From Spirochaetaceae bacterium (GTDB lineage: Bacteria > Spirochaetota > Spirochaetia > DSM-27196 > SKKC01), in NCBI GenBank assembly GCA_003552745.1, contig PUOG01000040.1, positions 1 through 31,088 on the forward strand: DNA of 31,088 nt, read 5' to 3'. A program made the translations under genes and the position numbers. The notes beneath the pieces are model-generated. The model saw only the letters and a program-made list of their open reading frames with translations. It did not search any database and was not told where the DNA came from. Below are positions 6,855-14,907 of the stretch, in pieces; positions within the stretch are counted from its first letter, which is position 1, and every line of letters begins with the position of its first letter.

Positions 6855-7542
6855 GATACTTCCGATCGAGCACCTCGACGGTGACTTCCTCGTCTCTTAT
6901 CTCGTCACCCTGTCTCGTGAGATCATCGATCTCGCTTTGAAGCGCGTCGAGCGCAGCGATGGTCGAGTCGGCTTCCCGCTTTACCTCGGCCACAAAATCC
7001 TCGAGCGCCTGCCGGTCATCGAGCGGCAAGACATCCGCTCGGGCACGCAGCTCGATCATAGGATCGCGAAGCTTCTCGGTGAAATAGACGAGTGACTTGT
7101 TCAACGATTGCGTAACCGCAATTCGTCGCTCCCGTCTCACCACCTGTTCGGCCATTTCACGGTGTCGCAATACCGCCTTGATTCTGGCAAGAACCTCGGA
7201 GAAGTTGAACGGCTTGGTGATGTAGTCCTCTACGCCGAGCTCAAAGCCTTCGATCTTGTCCTTCACATCGTCCATGGCCGAGAACATGATCACCGGAACG
7301 TCGCGGATCGTTTCGTATTCGGCGTCGTTCTTCAGTGCTCGCGTCATCTCCCAGCCGGTCATCCGCGGCATAATATTGTCGACAACGATGAGATCCGGCT
7401 TCATCTCGAGGGCCTGCTGCAATCCCTCTTCGCCGTCGGAGGCGCGGCATACGTCGAAACCGAGCTTCGAGAGCATTACCTCGAAGAAGTCGAGATTAAT
7501 CGGCTCATCATCGACGATCAGAATCGTCTCGTTTCTTTCCAT
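6823..7542 (-). CDS. Response regulator with helical, non-DNA-binding output
   Basis: The receiver domain covers about residues 5-125, with acidic residues D11 and D12, phosphoacceptor D55 in V-V-D-N-I-M-P-R-M, S88 in M-F-S-A-M-D and K110 in T-K-P-F. Residues 130-239 are not a helix-turn-helix or an enzyme domain. They look like two long helices, and S-L-N-K-S-L-V-Y-F-T-E-K-L-R-D-P-M near 146-162 resembles the histidine kinase phospho-acceptor helix (H-E-L-R-T-P-L), but with E156 where the histidine should be. No kinase ATPase domain follows. The protein therefore probably works by protein contacts rather than by binding DNA. It lies between lnt copy 2 and the small TPR gene. No partner kinase is in the window. 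Confidence 0.88.
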   Translation of the reverse strand: MERNETILIVDDEPINLDFFEVMLSKLGFDVCRASDGEEGLQQALEMKPDLIVVDNIMPRMTGWEMTRALKNDAEYETIRDVPVIMFSAMDDVKDKIEGFELGVEDYITKPFNFSEVLARIKAVLRHREMAEQVVRRERRIAVTQSLNKSLVYFTEKLRDPMIELRARADVLPLDDRQALEDFVAEVKREADSTIAALDALQSEIDDLTRQGDEIRDEEVTVEVLDRKYRERFETGKKH

Positions 7543-7608
7543 TTCGTCGCTGCCGATTCTTTATCGGACGACTCCTGCTTGTCAATTGAGGTCTCTGAGA
7601 CGAGCGGA

Positions 7609-9327
7609 CTACCGCCGTCGTCCATCGATTACCGCTCCGATCACCATCGAGACCGCCGCCCCGGCCAACACGACGAAAGCGAACCAGTCGCCAAACCGCG
7701 TATAGATCGTCTCCGAGGCGGTGTACACCGGGGCGTCCGCGATTAAGTAACTCTCAACGAGCGGCTCATCGATCGCCTTGATGACACCGTTCGGGTCGAC
7801 GACAGCGGTAATCCCGCCGTTCGTCCCGCGTACCATGGTTCGTCGGTTCTCACCCGCGCGAAACACCGACATCGCAAAGTGCTGCATCGCGGCGGACACG
7901 CTGTTCGCCCAGCGGTCGTTCGTAAGATTGACAATTACCTCGGCCCCCTCTCGAACGAACTCCCGCGAAAGGTAACCGAAGGTATCCTCGAAACAGATAG
8001 GAGTAGCGAAACGTACTCCATCGGAGGTCTCGAAGACGGTGTATTCGGTGCCCTCACCCCAGAAATGCGTATCGAACTCGAGCAGTATGTTGCGCATCCA
8101 GCCGAGAAAGATGCCGTCGTACGGGAAATGCTCGGTAAACGGAACGAGGTGTACCTTTCGGTACGTCCTCACGATTCGCCCTTCATCGAAGAGCAGCGTG
8201 GCGTTGTAGTCGACTCGCGAGACGCTGCCGTCTGCCTGACGCTCCCGCCGCGCGTCGCTGTTTCCGATTATGTACGGGACCGTCTGCTCCGCCATGAAGG
8301 CGCGGATACGATTAACGAGTGCCAGCGTATCGGGGTTTTCGCGAAACTGGGAATGGTAACCGATCGGCGGCACAAAACTCGTCTCCGACCATATCACCGC
8401 CTCGATCGAATTATCTTCGGCGAGCGCGGCCTCACTCTGTCGTATTGAACGACGAAGACTCTCCTCATATGCGGCAAGCCCACCTTGGTGCGGGTCGACA
8501 TCCTGCTGTACAAGTGCGACTCGCCACATGCGGCTCTCCGAGTAATCGGTGCGCAACGCGATGCCGCCGACGATCAGCGCCGCTACGAGAGCAGCCGCGT
8601 ATGCTCCGAGATCGATGCGGTACCGTTGGAGCGCTCGACGCAAGGTGCCGGAGAGATCTTCCGCCTTGACGCTCAGGAGAATGGTGGCCAACAGCATCGA
8701 CGGAAGCACGACAAGCAGCGACACCCCCCAGACACCGGTGACACTCGAGAAACGCACGAGCGCCGGAATCCGGTATTGCGAGTATCCCAGAATGCCGTAT
8801 GCATAACCGAGGAACCCGAGGGTGCGCAGATACTCATAACCGACCCAGATAGCCGTTTGGACGAGATACCCGTTTCTCGGAAAGAATCGCTTCGCCAGCC
8901 GAAGCAGCGGAAAGAGTACGAGATAGTAGACGCCGTAGATCAGCGGAACGATGAGAATCGCCAGCACGTGAAAACTGCCGATCCAGTAGTTGTGAAGCAT
9001 GTAACTGACAAGACCGTACGCGAGCCCATAGACAGCTGCACGTCGCAGACTGGATCGATTTACGATGTAGACCGCGGGCGCAATCGCTCCGTATGCCAGC
9101 GGCCACCACCCCGAGCTGCCGAGAAAGTGAGGGAAGCTGAAGGTGAATAGGAGCGCTGAAGCTGCCAGTAAGAGAAGATCGAAGAGTGTGCTCCGCCCGG
9201 CCGCGCGTTTCGCCGCTGTTGTCACCGGTCGCTGCCGATCGCCGTGGGCGGGAACGGAAGAACCGCTTCTTGCACCTTGCGAGCGAGCTCCTGGCCTACC
9301 CTTTCTCTTTCCCGACTTCGCCGCCAT
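7609..9327 (-). CDS. lnt: Apolipoprotein N-acyltransferase, copy 2
   Basis: A second complete Lnt, 572 residues. A basic, Gly/Ser/Arg-rich cytoplasmic extension of about 45 residues precedes the first membrane helix. Hydrophobic segments follow to about residue 255, then the nitrilase-fold domain (about 268-530) and a last membrane helix near 548-567. The triad is intact: E315 in W-S-E-T-S, K391 in Y-R-K-V-H-L-V-P-F and C445 in P-I-C-F-E-D. It differs greatly from copy 1 outside the catalytic motifs, so it is an old paralogue and not a recent duplication. Its ATG is nine bases after the HU stop, and the Shine-Dalgarno AGGGAG overlaps the end of HU, which suggests coupled translation. Confidence 0.92.
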   Translation of the reverse strand: MAAKSGKRKGRPGARSQGARSGSSVPAHGDRQRPVTTAAKRAAGRSTLFDLLLLAASALLFTFSFPHFLGSSGWWPLAYGAIAPAVYIVNRSSLRRAAVYGLAYGLVSYMLHNYWIGSFHVLAILIVPLIYGVYYLVLFPLLRLAKRFFPRNGYLVQTAIWVGYEYLRTLGFLGYAYGILGYSQYRIPALVRFSSVTGVWGVSLLVVLPSMLLATILLSVKAEDLSGTLRRALQRYRIDLGAYAAALVAALIVGGIALRTDYSESRMWRVALVQQDVDPHQGGLAAYEESLRRSIRQSEAALAEDNSIEAVIWSETSFVPPIGYHSQFRENPDTLALVNRIRAFMAEQTVPYIIGNSDARRERQADGSVSRVDYNATLLFDEGRIVRTYRKVHLVPFTEHFPYDGIFLGWMRNILLEFDTHFWGEGTEYTVFETSDGVRFATPICFEDTFGYLSREFVREGAEVIVNLTNDRWANSVSAAMQHFAMSVFRAGENRRTMVRGTNGGITAVVDPNGVIKAIDEPLVESYLIADAPVYTASETIYTRFGDWFAFVVLAGAAVSMVIGAVIDGRRR

Positions 9328-9336
9328 TTGTCCCGG

Positions 9337-9645
9337 CTACTCCCTTAACGGCCAGGAAGCCTGCTTAAGCTCTTTGCCCGGGCGGAAAACGACGACACCG
9401 TGATTACGCACGCGAACCGTCTCGCCCGTCTTCGGATTCCGCGCCCGCTCGCGTCCTTTTCGCGTTCTGATCTCGAAGGTGCCGAATCCGCGGAACTCGA
9501 TCGTTCTGTCGTTTATCAGCGCCGTCTTCACTTCGTCGAAAAACGAGTCGATGATCTTGTGGATATCCTTCTTACTGCACCGTGATGTCTCGGCAATACT
9601 CTCGACTATCTCGGCCTTAGTAAGCTTACCGTTTTCTTCTGACAC
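9337..9645 (-). CDS. HU/IHF-family DNA-binding protein
   Basis: A small nucleoid protein that binds and bends DNA as a dimer. Helical N-terminal part L-T-K-A-E-I-V-E-S-I-A, then the beta-arm core G-F-G-T-F-E-I-R-T-R-K-G-R and R-N-P-K-T-G-E, ending with V-V-F-R-P-G-K-E-L-K. All are standard for the family. The open frame extends 26 codons upstream, but the GTG at 9645 has AGGAG eight bases ahead and gives 102 residues, the usual size, so I use it. Whether it is HU or IHF-like cannot be told from sequence alone. It lies between rpsT and lnt copy 2 on the same strand. Confidence 0.92.
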   Translation of the reverse strand: MSEENGKLTKAEIVESIAETSRCSKKDIHKIIDSFFDEVKTALINDRTIEFRGFGTFEIRTRKGRERARNPKTGETVRVRNHGVVVFRPGKELKQASWPLRE

Positions 9646-9653
9646 CCCTGACG

Positions 9654-9658
9654 CTCCT
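9654..9658 (-). promoter_or_regulatory. Shine-Dalgarno that sets the HU start
   Basis: AGGAG on the minus strand, eight bases before the GTG at 9645. It decides in favour of a 102-residue HU protein rather than the longest frame of 128 residues. Confidence 0.7.
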
Positions 9659-9709
9659 ATCTCTTCACGAAAGATTGCTTGCGGCCGTGGAACCGACACG
9701 AGTTCCTCG

Positions 9710-9979
9710 TCAGGATGATGCACGCAGTGAGTTGAGTTTCCGATTGAGTCGTGATTTCGTGCGGGCTACCGTGTTCCTGTGGAACACACCTTTCCCCGCC
9801 GCGGAGTCGAGCAGTTTTTCGACACTCGCCAGCTGCGTTTCCGCCGCCGCGGTATCTCCCGCGCTGAGCGCCCCGTTGAATCCGCGAATGCCGGTCCGCA
9901 CACTACTCCGCACCTGGCGGTTACGCAGCCTTCGCTTCTCGCTTTGTTCGTGACGCTTCTGCGCCGAGCTCTTAGCCAC
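9710..9979 (-). CDS. rpsT: 30S ribosomal protein S20
   Basis: Ribosomal protein S20, which binds 16S rRNA near the base of the small subunit. The 89-residue product is very basic and helical, beginning V-A-K-S-S-A-Q-K-R-H-E-Q-S-E-K-R-R-L-R-N and containing the family's K-G-V-F-H-R-N-T-V-A-R-T-K-S-R-L-N-R stretch. The frame stays open 28 codons upstream, but the GTG at 9979 has a perfect GGAGG eight bases ahead and gives the normal S20 length. It is the first gene of the minus-strand run that ends with bactofilin 1. Confidence 0.96.
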   Translation of the reverse strand: MAKSSAQKRHEQSEKRRLRNRQVRSSVRTGIRGFNGALSAGDTAAAETQLASVEKLLDSAAGKGVFHRNTVARTKSRLNRKLNSLRASS

Positions 9980-9987
9980 TATGGAAT

Positions 9988-9992
9988 CCTCC
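9988..9992 (-). promoter_or_regulatory. Shine-Dalgarno that sets the rpsT start
   Basis: GGAGG on the minus strand with an eight-base gap to the GTG at 9979. It excludes the longer 117-residue reading. Confidence 0.75.
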
Positions 9993-10034
9993 GTTCTGTG
10001 TCGACTATTATTCTCTGTGTAGTATCGAGCGCGA

Positions 10035-10063
10035 AAGCTACCAGATAACTCGTTTCGAGTCAA
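10035..10063 (-). promoter_or_regulatory. Likely rpsT operon promoter with overlapping dyad
   Basis: TTGACT (10058-10063) and TAGCTT (10035-10040) on the minus strand are 17 bases apart, a good -35 with a weak -10. A dyad ACTCG-TTT-CGAGT (10048-10060) overlaps the -35 and spacer and could be an operator. A GATACT further downstream is another possible -10 but has a poor -35. Confidence 0.45.
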
Positions 10064-10134
10064 TGCTTAAGAAAATCTGTGACGAAAGTTCGATAGCGCC
10101 TGCTTCGCACGTCGGTCGATTTCGTGCACACTGA

Positions 10135-10152
10135 GAACCGTCCACCCGGTTC
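10135..10152. repeat. Inverted repeat upstream of plsC
   Basis: GAACCG and CGGTTC form perfect six-base arms around TCCACC, 27 bases before the plsC start. It could be a regulatory site or part of the mRNA leader. No T-tract follows, so it is not a typical terminator. Confidence 0.35.
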
Positions 10153-10178
10153 CGGAAGTATACGTTTAGGGAAATGCC

Positions 10179-10937
10179 TTGGGTAAACTCGTCTTCATAA
10201 TCTACGCGATTTCGATGCTGTTCTACTGGGACCTCTCGATGAAAACTCGCGACGCCATCAGCAGGCGATGGGCACGCGCATATCTGCAACGCCGCCTTCC
10301 GCTGTGGTGCCGGCAGCTGTTCGCTGTTGCGCATCTGTCGACCGGCTTCCGAATTGAGTATTCGTCACAGCTCATCGAGCCACCGCCTTCTCCGTGTTTG
10401 ATCATCAGCAACCATCAGAGTCTGATCGATATCGTGGCGATCGGGGCCGCTCTCCCGGAGCTCGATCTTCGCTTCATTGCGAAACGTGAGCTGCGACGCG
10501 GTTTCCCCGGGGCGTCCGAAGCGTTGCGCCTGCAGCAACACGCCATGGTACCACGTTCGGGAAAGGTGGAGGTCGGTCTCTCGGAAATCCGGCGGATCGG
10601 GCGTATGGCACGTGAGAAAGGCGTTTCGCCGGTCGTCTTCCCGGAGGGCACCCGATCTCGAGGGGGTAAGGTGCTGCCGTTTCGCAGCGGCGCTATCCGC
10701 GTGCTCATGAACGAGGTCCGACTCCCGATTCTCGTTTGCGCGGTTCACGGTGGCTACCGCTTGCGGTACCTTAGGGAGATCGTTACCCAATTCGGGCAGA
10801 GCGTCTATCGAGTTCGAAAGCTCGCACAACTACCGGAGCCCACCGATCGACACTCACTCAACGAACGCATCCGCCACGCGGAGCAACTGATCCGCGAGCA
10901 GGTCGAGCGGTGGCGAGAAGAGGAATCGCATGCTTAA
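10179..10937 (+). CDS. plsC: 1-acyl-sn-glycerol-3-phosphate acyltransferase family protein
   Basis: PlsC-type acyltransferase, a membrane-associated enzyme that acylates lysophosphatidic acid to phosphatidic acid. The catalytic H-X4-D motif is at H79-D84 (N-H-Q-S-L-I-D), and the phosphate-binding F-P-E-G-T-R-S is at 154-160. A hydrophobic segment at residues 3-16 probably anchors it to the membrane. The 252-residue length is typical. The start is TTG with AGGGAAA just upstream; the nearby ATG at 10174 is out of frame. The stop overlaps the first codons of the next ABC gene by eight bases, so the two are very likely cotranslated. Substrate identity within the family is inferred. Confidence 0.9.
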   Translation: MGKLVFIIYAISMLFYWDLSMKTRDAISRRWARAYLQRRLPLWCRQLFAVAHLSTGFRIEYSSQLIEPPPSPCLIISNHQSLIDIVAIGAALPELDLRFIAKRELRRGFPGASEALRLQQHAMVPRSGKVEVGLSEIRRIGRMAREKGVSPVVFPEGTRSRGGKVLPFRSGAIRVLMNEVRLPILVCAVHGGYRLRYLREIVTQFGQSVYRVRKLAQLPEPTDRHSLNERIRHAEQLIREQVERWREEESHA

Positions 10938-12669
10938 GGAATACCGGACTCTACTGCCGTACGTGAGGCGGTATCGCCGCGCGTATATCGCGGGCATACT
11001 CATGCTGCTCGTCACCAGTGGCGGTATGCTCGTTATACCTCAGTTCATCCGGGTCGCCGTAGATATGATCGCGGCCGGCGACATCGTTCTGCGTGAGGTC
11101 GCCGCTCTCATGGGCGGACTGATCGGAGTGGCGGTCGTAATCGGCGTCGCGCGCTTCGGCTGGCGCTACTTCATTCACGGAGCGAGCCGCCGCATCGAGA
11201 AGGAGTTGCGTGACCGGCTTTTCGGACACCTGCTCACTCTCTCGAGCACCTTCTACGGCCGCAACCGGATCGGCGATCTCATGGCGCGCGCAACGAACGA
11301 CATGAACGCTATCCGTATGGCGAGCGGCATGGCGCTCGTGGCGTTGACCGACGGCATAATGATGACGATCGCGATTCTCACGATTCTCTTCATTCAGAAT
11401 CCGGGCCTCGCGCTCATCGTCATCATTCCCCTGCCTTTCATTACCTTTCTCGTCCTTGGCCTCGGAAAGGTCATCGGGAACCGTTTCCGGGCGGTGCAGG
11501 AAGGTTTCTCGGTACTCAGCGATCAGAGTCAGGAGGCACTCTCCGGCGTTCGCGTTATCAAGAGTTTCGTGAAGCACAACTACTTCCTCGAGCGGTTCCG
11601 GCATGCGAACGAGGACTACCAGGAACGGAACATGCGGCTGGTGCGCATCTGGGGGATGTTCTTTCCGATGGTCACCTTCTTCTCGGGGGCCACTTCGCTG
11701 CTGCTCCTGCGATTTGGCGGTGAGGCGGTCGTCCTCGAAGATATCTCCGCCGGCGATTTCGTTGCGACTTTGAGCTATCTGGAGATGATGATCTGGCCGA
11801 TGCTCGGCATGGGCTTCACCGTCAACCTGATCCAACGCGGCGGGGCGAGCCTCGCCCGGGTGAATCAGATCCTCTCCGAAGAGCCGGACATAACGAGTCC
11901 GGAAAACGGCGTGCAGCCGGAAGTCGCCGGTGACATCCGCATCTCGAACCTCAGCTACACCTACCCCGGTTCGCCGGTACCGGCGCTGAAGAACGTCTCG
12001 ATCGACCTACCGGCCGGCAGCATTCTCGGAATTCTCGGTCGCACCGGATCAGGGAAGAGCACGCTTCTGAAACTGCTCCCGAGATTGCTCGATCCGCCGC
12101 GCGGAACGGTCTTTCTCGACGGAATCGATGTACGCGACTACGATCTCAACTGGCTGCGAGCGCAGTTTGCGGTGGTCGCCCAGGATACGTTCCTCTTCTC
12201 GCAGTCGGTGCGGGACAACATCGGATACGGTATGGAGCATCCCGACGAAGGCGCGGTTCTTCGCGTCGCCGAGATCTCGACCATAGACCGTGACGTGGAG
12301 AACTTCCCCGCCGGCTGGGACACACAGATCGGCGAGCGCGGAATAACGCTCAGCGGAGGCCAAAAACAGCGGGTGAGCATCTCGCGGGCGCTCGGGACCG
12401 GCCGCGGCATACTCGTATTCGACGACGCTCTGAGCGCCGTAGACACCGAAACCGAGGAACGAATTCTGAATCAGCTCCTCGAGGAACGTCGCGGAAAGAC
12501 GAGCATAATCGTGAGCCACCGCGTGTCGACCCTCAAGAACGCCGACCGGATCGTGGTACTCGAGCACGGGAAGGTTGTTCAGCACGGAACTCACACCGAG
12601 CTCATACAGGACGAAGACGGTTTCTATGCGGAGATCGCGGCACTGCAACGGCTCGAGGCCGAGGAATAG
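10930..12669 (+). CDS. ABC exporter half-transporter with degenerate catalytic site
   Basis: A 579-residue fusion of a six-helix export membrane domain (about 15-305) with an ATPase domain (about 335-575). Motifs: Walker A G-R-T-G-S-G-K-S-T at 370-378, Q-loop Q418, signature L-S-G-G-Q at 474-478, Walker B I-L-V-F-D-D at 494-499, H-loop H530. The catalytic glutamate after Walker B is replaced by aspartate (D499), as in the non-catalytic subunit of heterodimeric exporters such as TM287 and BmrC. The next gene encodes the matching partner. The pair may export drugs or lipids; plsC immediately upstream makes lipid-related cargo possible, but the substrate cannot be read from sequence. Confidence 0.92.
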   Translation: MLKEYRTLLPYVRRYRRAYIAGILMLLVTSGGMLVIPQFIRVAVDMIAAGDIVLREVAALMGGLIGVAVVIGVARFGWRYFIHGASRRIEKELRDRLFGHLLTLSSTFYGRNRIGDLMARATNDMNAIRMASGMALVALTDGIMMTIAILTILFIQNPGLALIVIIPLPFITFLVLGLGKVIGNRFRAVQEGFSVLSDQSQEALSGVRVIKSFVKHNYFLERFRHANEDYQERNMRLVRIWGMFFPMVTFFSGATSLLLLRFGGEAVVLEDISAGDFVATLSYLEMMIWPMLGMGFTVNLIQRGGASLARVNQILSEEPDITSPENGVQPEVAGDIRISNLSYTYPGSPVPALKNVSIDLPAGSILGILGRTGSGKSTLLKLLPRLLDPPRGTVFLDGIDVRDYDLNWLRAQFAVVAQDTFLFSQSVRDNIGYGMEHPDEGAVLRVAEISTIDRDVENFPAGWDTQIGERGITLSGGQKQRVSISRALGTGRGILVFDDALSAVDTETEERILNQLLEERRGKTSIIVSHRVSTLKNADRIVVLEHGKVVQHGTHTELIQDEDGFYAEIAALQRLEAEE

Positions 12670-12678
12670 GGCACGACG

Positions 12679-14775
12679 ATGACGATGGATGATGAAAAGG
12701 TCATATCCGGCTACAACCCGGAGCTCATGCGGCGGCTGCTGCGCTTCCTCGCACCGTACCGCCGGCGTTTCCTGATCGCCGTAGGTGCTTTGGTGTTGGC
12801 CACCGTCGGAGAGCTCTCGATCCCGATCGTGATTCAGCGCACCGTCGACGATTTTCTCGTGCGGGCGTGGGTACGGATTCCGCGGGAAGCCGTCGACGAC
12901 GACGATCTCGCCTCGGTAGAGCTCACCGGTGATGAGACCGAGATCGGGGAGTACGTCTATGTGCAAGAGCAGCGTCTCAACGATCTTACCGAGCTTCAGC
13001 GAGACCGGCTCATGGAAGAGGAGATCATCGACGAGGAGCGCTTCTATCTCTTTCGTATCGTCGATGATGAGACGGCGGCGGTCGTGGAGCGGCACCCGGA
13101 ACTCTTCGTCTCGGACGACGCCAACGCGGTGATACTGCTCGGCGACCTTGAGGAGCTCTCCGCCGGTGAACGAGCAACCGTGCGGTCGGAGGACCTCGAC
13201 GGGCTCATCACGATGACAAGCATCTTCCTCGTCGTGCTCATCGCAGTGCTCTCCTTGAGCTTCATACAGGTATATCTGCTTGCGCTCACCGGGCAGGGCA
13301 TCATGAAGGACATGCGCCTCGCCCTCTTCCGGCACATCACCTCCCAGAACCTCGATTATCTGAGCCGCAATCCGGTAGGACGAATGGTCACCCGTATCAC
13401 AAACGATGTGGAAACCATTAACGAGCTCTTCCAGAACGTGCTCAGCAACCTGATTCGAGATCTGACGCGGATGGTCGGTGTAATCATCGCGCTCTTTCTG
13501 CTCAGTCTGCATCTCGGAAGCGTCACGGCGCTGAGCCTGCCGCCGGTGGTCATCGCTTTCGTCTTTTTCCGGCGTCGCGCGCGCGAGGCGTTCCGCCAGG
13601 TACGGGTCTGGGTGAGTCGCGTGAATACCTATCTCAGTGAGCGGCTGTCCGGAATGGGTGTCGTTCAGATGTTCACACGCGAAGAACAGACCGCCGATCG
13701 CTTCGAGTCGGATAACGAGCAGCTCATGAAGGCAAATCTGACCGAGATGTATGTCATGGCTACGTTCCGGCCGGTCGTCGACATACTTTCCAACGTCTCG
13801 GTAGCGGTGATCATCTATTTCGGCGCAACCTTCTTCGTCCAGGGATGGGTGAGTCTCGGCGTGGTGATTGCTTACATCAACTATATTCGCCTTTTCTATC
13901 AACCGGTAATGAGCATCTCCGATCAGTTCACGATCCTCCAATCGGCCATGGCCGGCGGTGAGCGGGTCTTCCAGATCCTCGATCACGAGGAGAAGATTCC
14001 GGACACCGGAACGCAATCGCTGCCGAAGCCGGTTCGAGGGCGGGTTGAGTTCGACCACGTTCATTTTGCCTACAAGGCCGACACGCCGGTTATCCGTGAT
14101 ATGAGCTTCACGATCGAACCGGGAGAGACGGTTGCGGTTGTCGGCTATACGGGGGCGGGTAAGACTACGATCGCGAACCTGTTGACCCGCATGTGGGATA
14201 TTCAGGAAGGCTCCATCCGTCTCGACGGTACCGACATTCGGGATGTGCCGCTGTCCGAACTGCGCACGACGGTGCAGCCGATTCAGCAGGATGTCTTCCT
14301 TTTCAGTCAGACGATCGAGGAGAATATACGGCTCGGTGCGGATCTCAGCGACGGGCAGGTTCGCGAGGCGTGCCGTATCGTGCAGGCGCACGACTTCATA
14401 GAGTCGTTGCCCGACGGATACAAGACCGAGCTCAACGAAGGAGCGACGAACATCTCCACCGGGCAGCGGCAGCTTCTCAGCTTCGCCCGGGTGCTCGCGC
14501 ACGACCCGCGCGTGATCATCATGGACGAGGCAACCGCGAATATCGATACCGAGACGGAGCAACTCATACAGAAAGCGATGTTAAGGGTGATGGAAGGACG
14601 CACGAGCCTGGTCATTGCACACCGCCTCTCGACTATCCGTCACGCCGATCGGATCCTCGTACTCAGCCACGGACATCTTGTCGAGGAAGGTCGCCATGAG
14701 GAGCTGATCGCCGAGAAGGGACTCTATTACAACCTCTACCGGCTGCAGTACCAGGACGATCTCACATCTGCTTAG
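12679..14775 (+). CDS. ABC exporter half-transporter with intact catalytic glutamate and extracytoplasmic insert
   Basis: Partner of the preceding gene, nine bases downstream; 698 residues. Motifs: Walker A G-Y-T-G-A-G-K-T-T at 489-497, signature I-S-T-G-Q at 592-596 (altered from L-S-G-G-Q), Walker B V-I-I-M-D-E at 612-617 with the catalytic E617, H-loop H648. Its odd signature would face the degenerate Walker site of the partner, so one ATP site is dead and one is active, the usual asymmetric heterodimer. Between membrane helices 1 (about 32-52) and 2 (about 177-200) lies an acidic insert of about 120 residues outside the membrane, comparable in place to the extracellular domain of BmrD. 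Substrate unknown. Confidence 0.92.
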   Translation: MTMDDEKVISGYNPELMRRLLRFLAPYRRRFLIAVGALVLATVGELSIPIVIQRTVDDFLVRAWVRIPREAVDDDDLASVELTGDETEIGEYVYVQEQRLNDLTELQRDRLMEEEIIDEERFYLFRIVDDETAAVVERHPELFVSDDANAVILLGDLEELSAGERATVRSEDLDGLITMTSIFLVVLIAVLSLSFIQVYLLALTGQGIMKDMRLALFRHITSQNLDYLSRNPVGRMVTRITNDVETINELFQNVLSNLIRDLTRMVGVIIALFLLSLHLGSVTALSLPPVVIAFVFFRRRAREAFRQVRVWVSRVNTYLSERLSGMGVVQMFTREEQTADRFESDNEQLMKANLTEMYVMATFRPVVDILSNVSVAVIIYFGATFFVQGWVSLGVVIAYINYIRLFYQPVMSISDQFTILQSAMAGGERVFQILDHEEKIPDTGTQSLPKPVRGRVEFDHVHFAYKADTPVIRDMSFTIEPGETVAVVGYTGAGKTTIANLLTRMWDIQEGSIRLDGTDIRDVPLSELRTTVQPIQQDVFLFSQTIEENIRLGADLSDGQVREACRIVQAHDFIESLPDGYKTELNEGATNISTGQRQLLSFARVLAHDPRVIIMDEATANIDTETEQLIQKAMLRVMEGRTSLVIAHRLSTIRHADRILVLSHGHLVEEGRHEELIAEKGLYYNLYRLQYQDDLTSA

Positions 14776-14780
14776 CGGAC

Positions 14781-14801
14781 GGAGCGGCCGGTGAGCGCTC
14801 C
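14781..14801 (+). terminator. Hairpin after the ABC operon
   Basis: GGAGCG and CGCTCC form a perfect six-base stem with a nine-base loop, starting five bases after the stop of the second ABC gene. No T-tract follows, so it may be a weak terminator or mRNA 3' stabiliser rather than a classic intrinsic terminator. Confidence 0.3.
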
Positions 14802-14845
14802 AGTCGCTGTGCGGTACCGTTGGTGTGTGGGGCAGTGGGAAATAT

Positions 14846-14860
14846 CGGGTCCGAGACCCG
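14846..14860 (-). terminator. Hairpin after the DUF327 gene
   Basis: CGGGTC-TCG-GACCCG on the minus strand, a perfect six-base stem with a three-base loop, followed by ATATTTC. It lies between the convergent ABC and bactofilin 2 operons and could end transcription of the latter. The T-tract is poor. Confidence 0.35.
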
Positions 14861-14869
14861 CGGAAGGTC

Positions 14870-14907
14870 GCGCTACTGCGATAGCGCTACTGCGATAGCG
14901 CTACTGC
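14870..14907. repeat. 14-bp tandem repeat, 2.7 copies, covering the DUF327 stop codon
   Basis: The unit GCGCTACTGCGATA occurs at 14870-14883 and 14884-14897, and its first ten bases again at 14898-14907. The last copy includes the TAG stop (14901-14903, minus strand) of the DUF327 gene and its final codon, so the gene end itself has been copied outward. Confidence 0.85.

Noticed and set aside
6588..7542. Possible frameshifted single gene (response regulator plus TPR)
   Set aside because: Each part has a full domain, its own start codon and a sensible end; a short overlap is normal for coupled genes here.
12049..14562. 837-codon open frame antisense to both ABC transporter genes
   Set aside because: It is a shadow of strongly supported ABC genes with all motifs on the plus strand. 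Its translation is rich in His, Arg, Asp and Glu with no recognisable domain, as expected from the codon bias of the sense strand.
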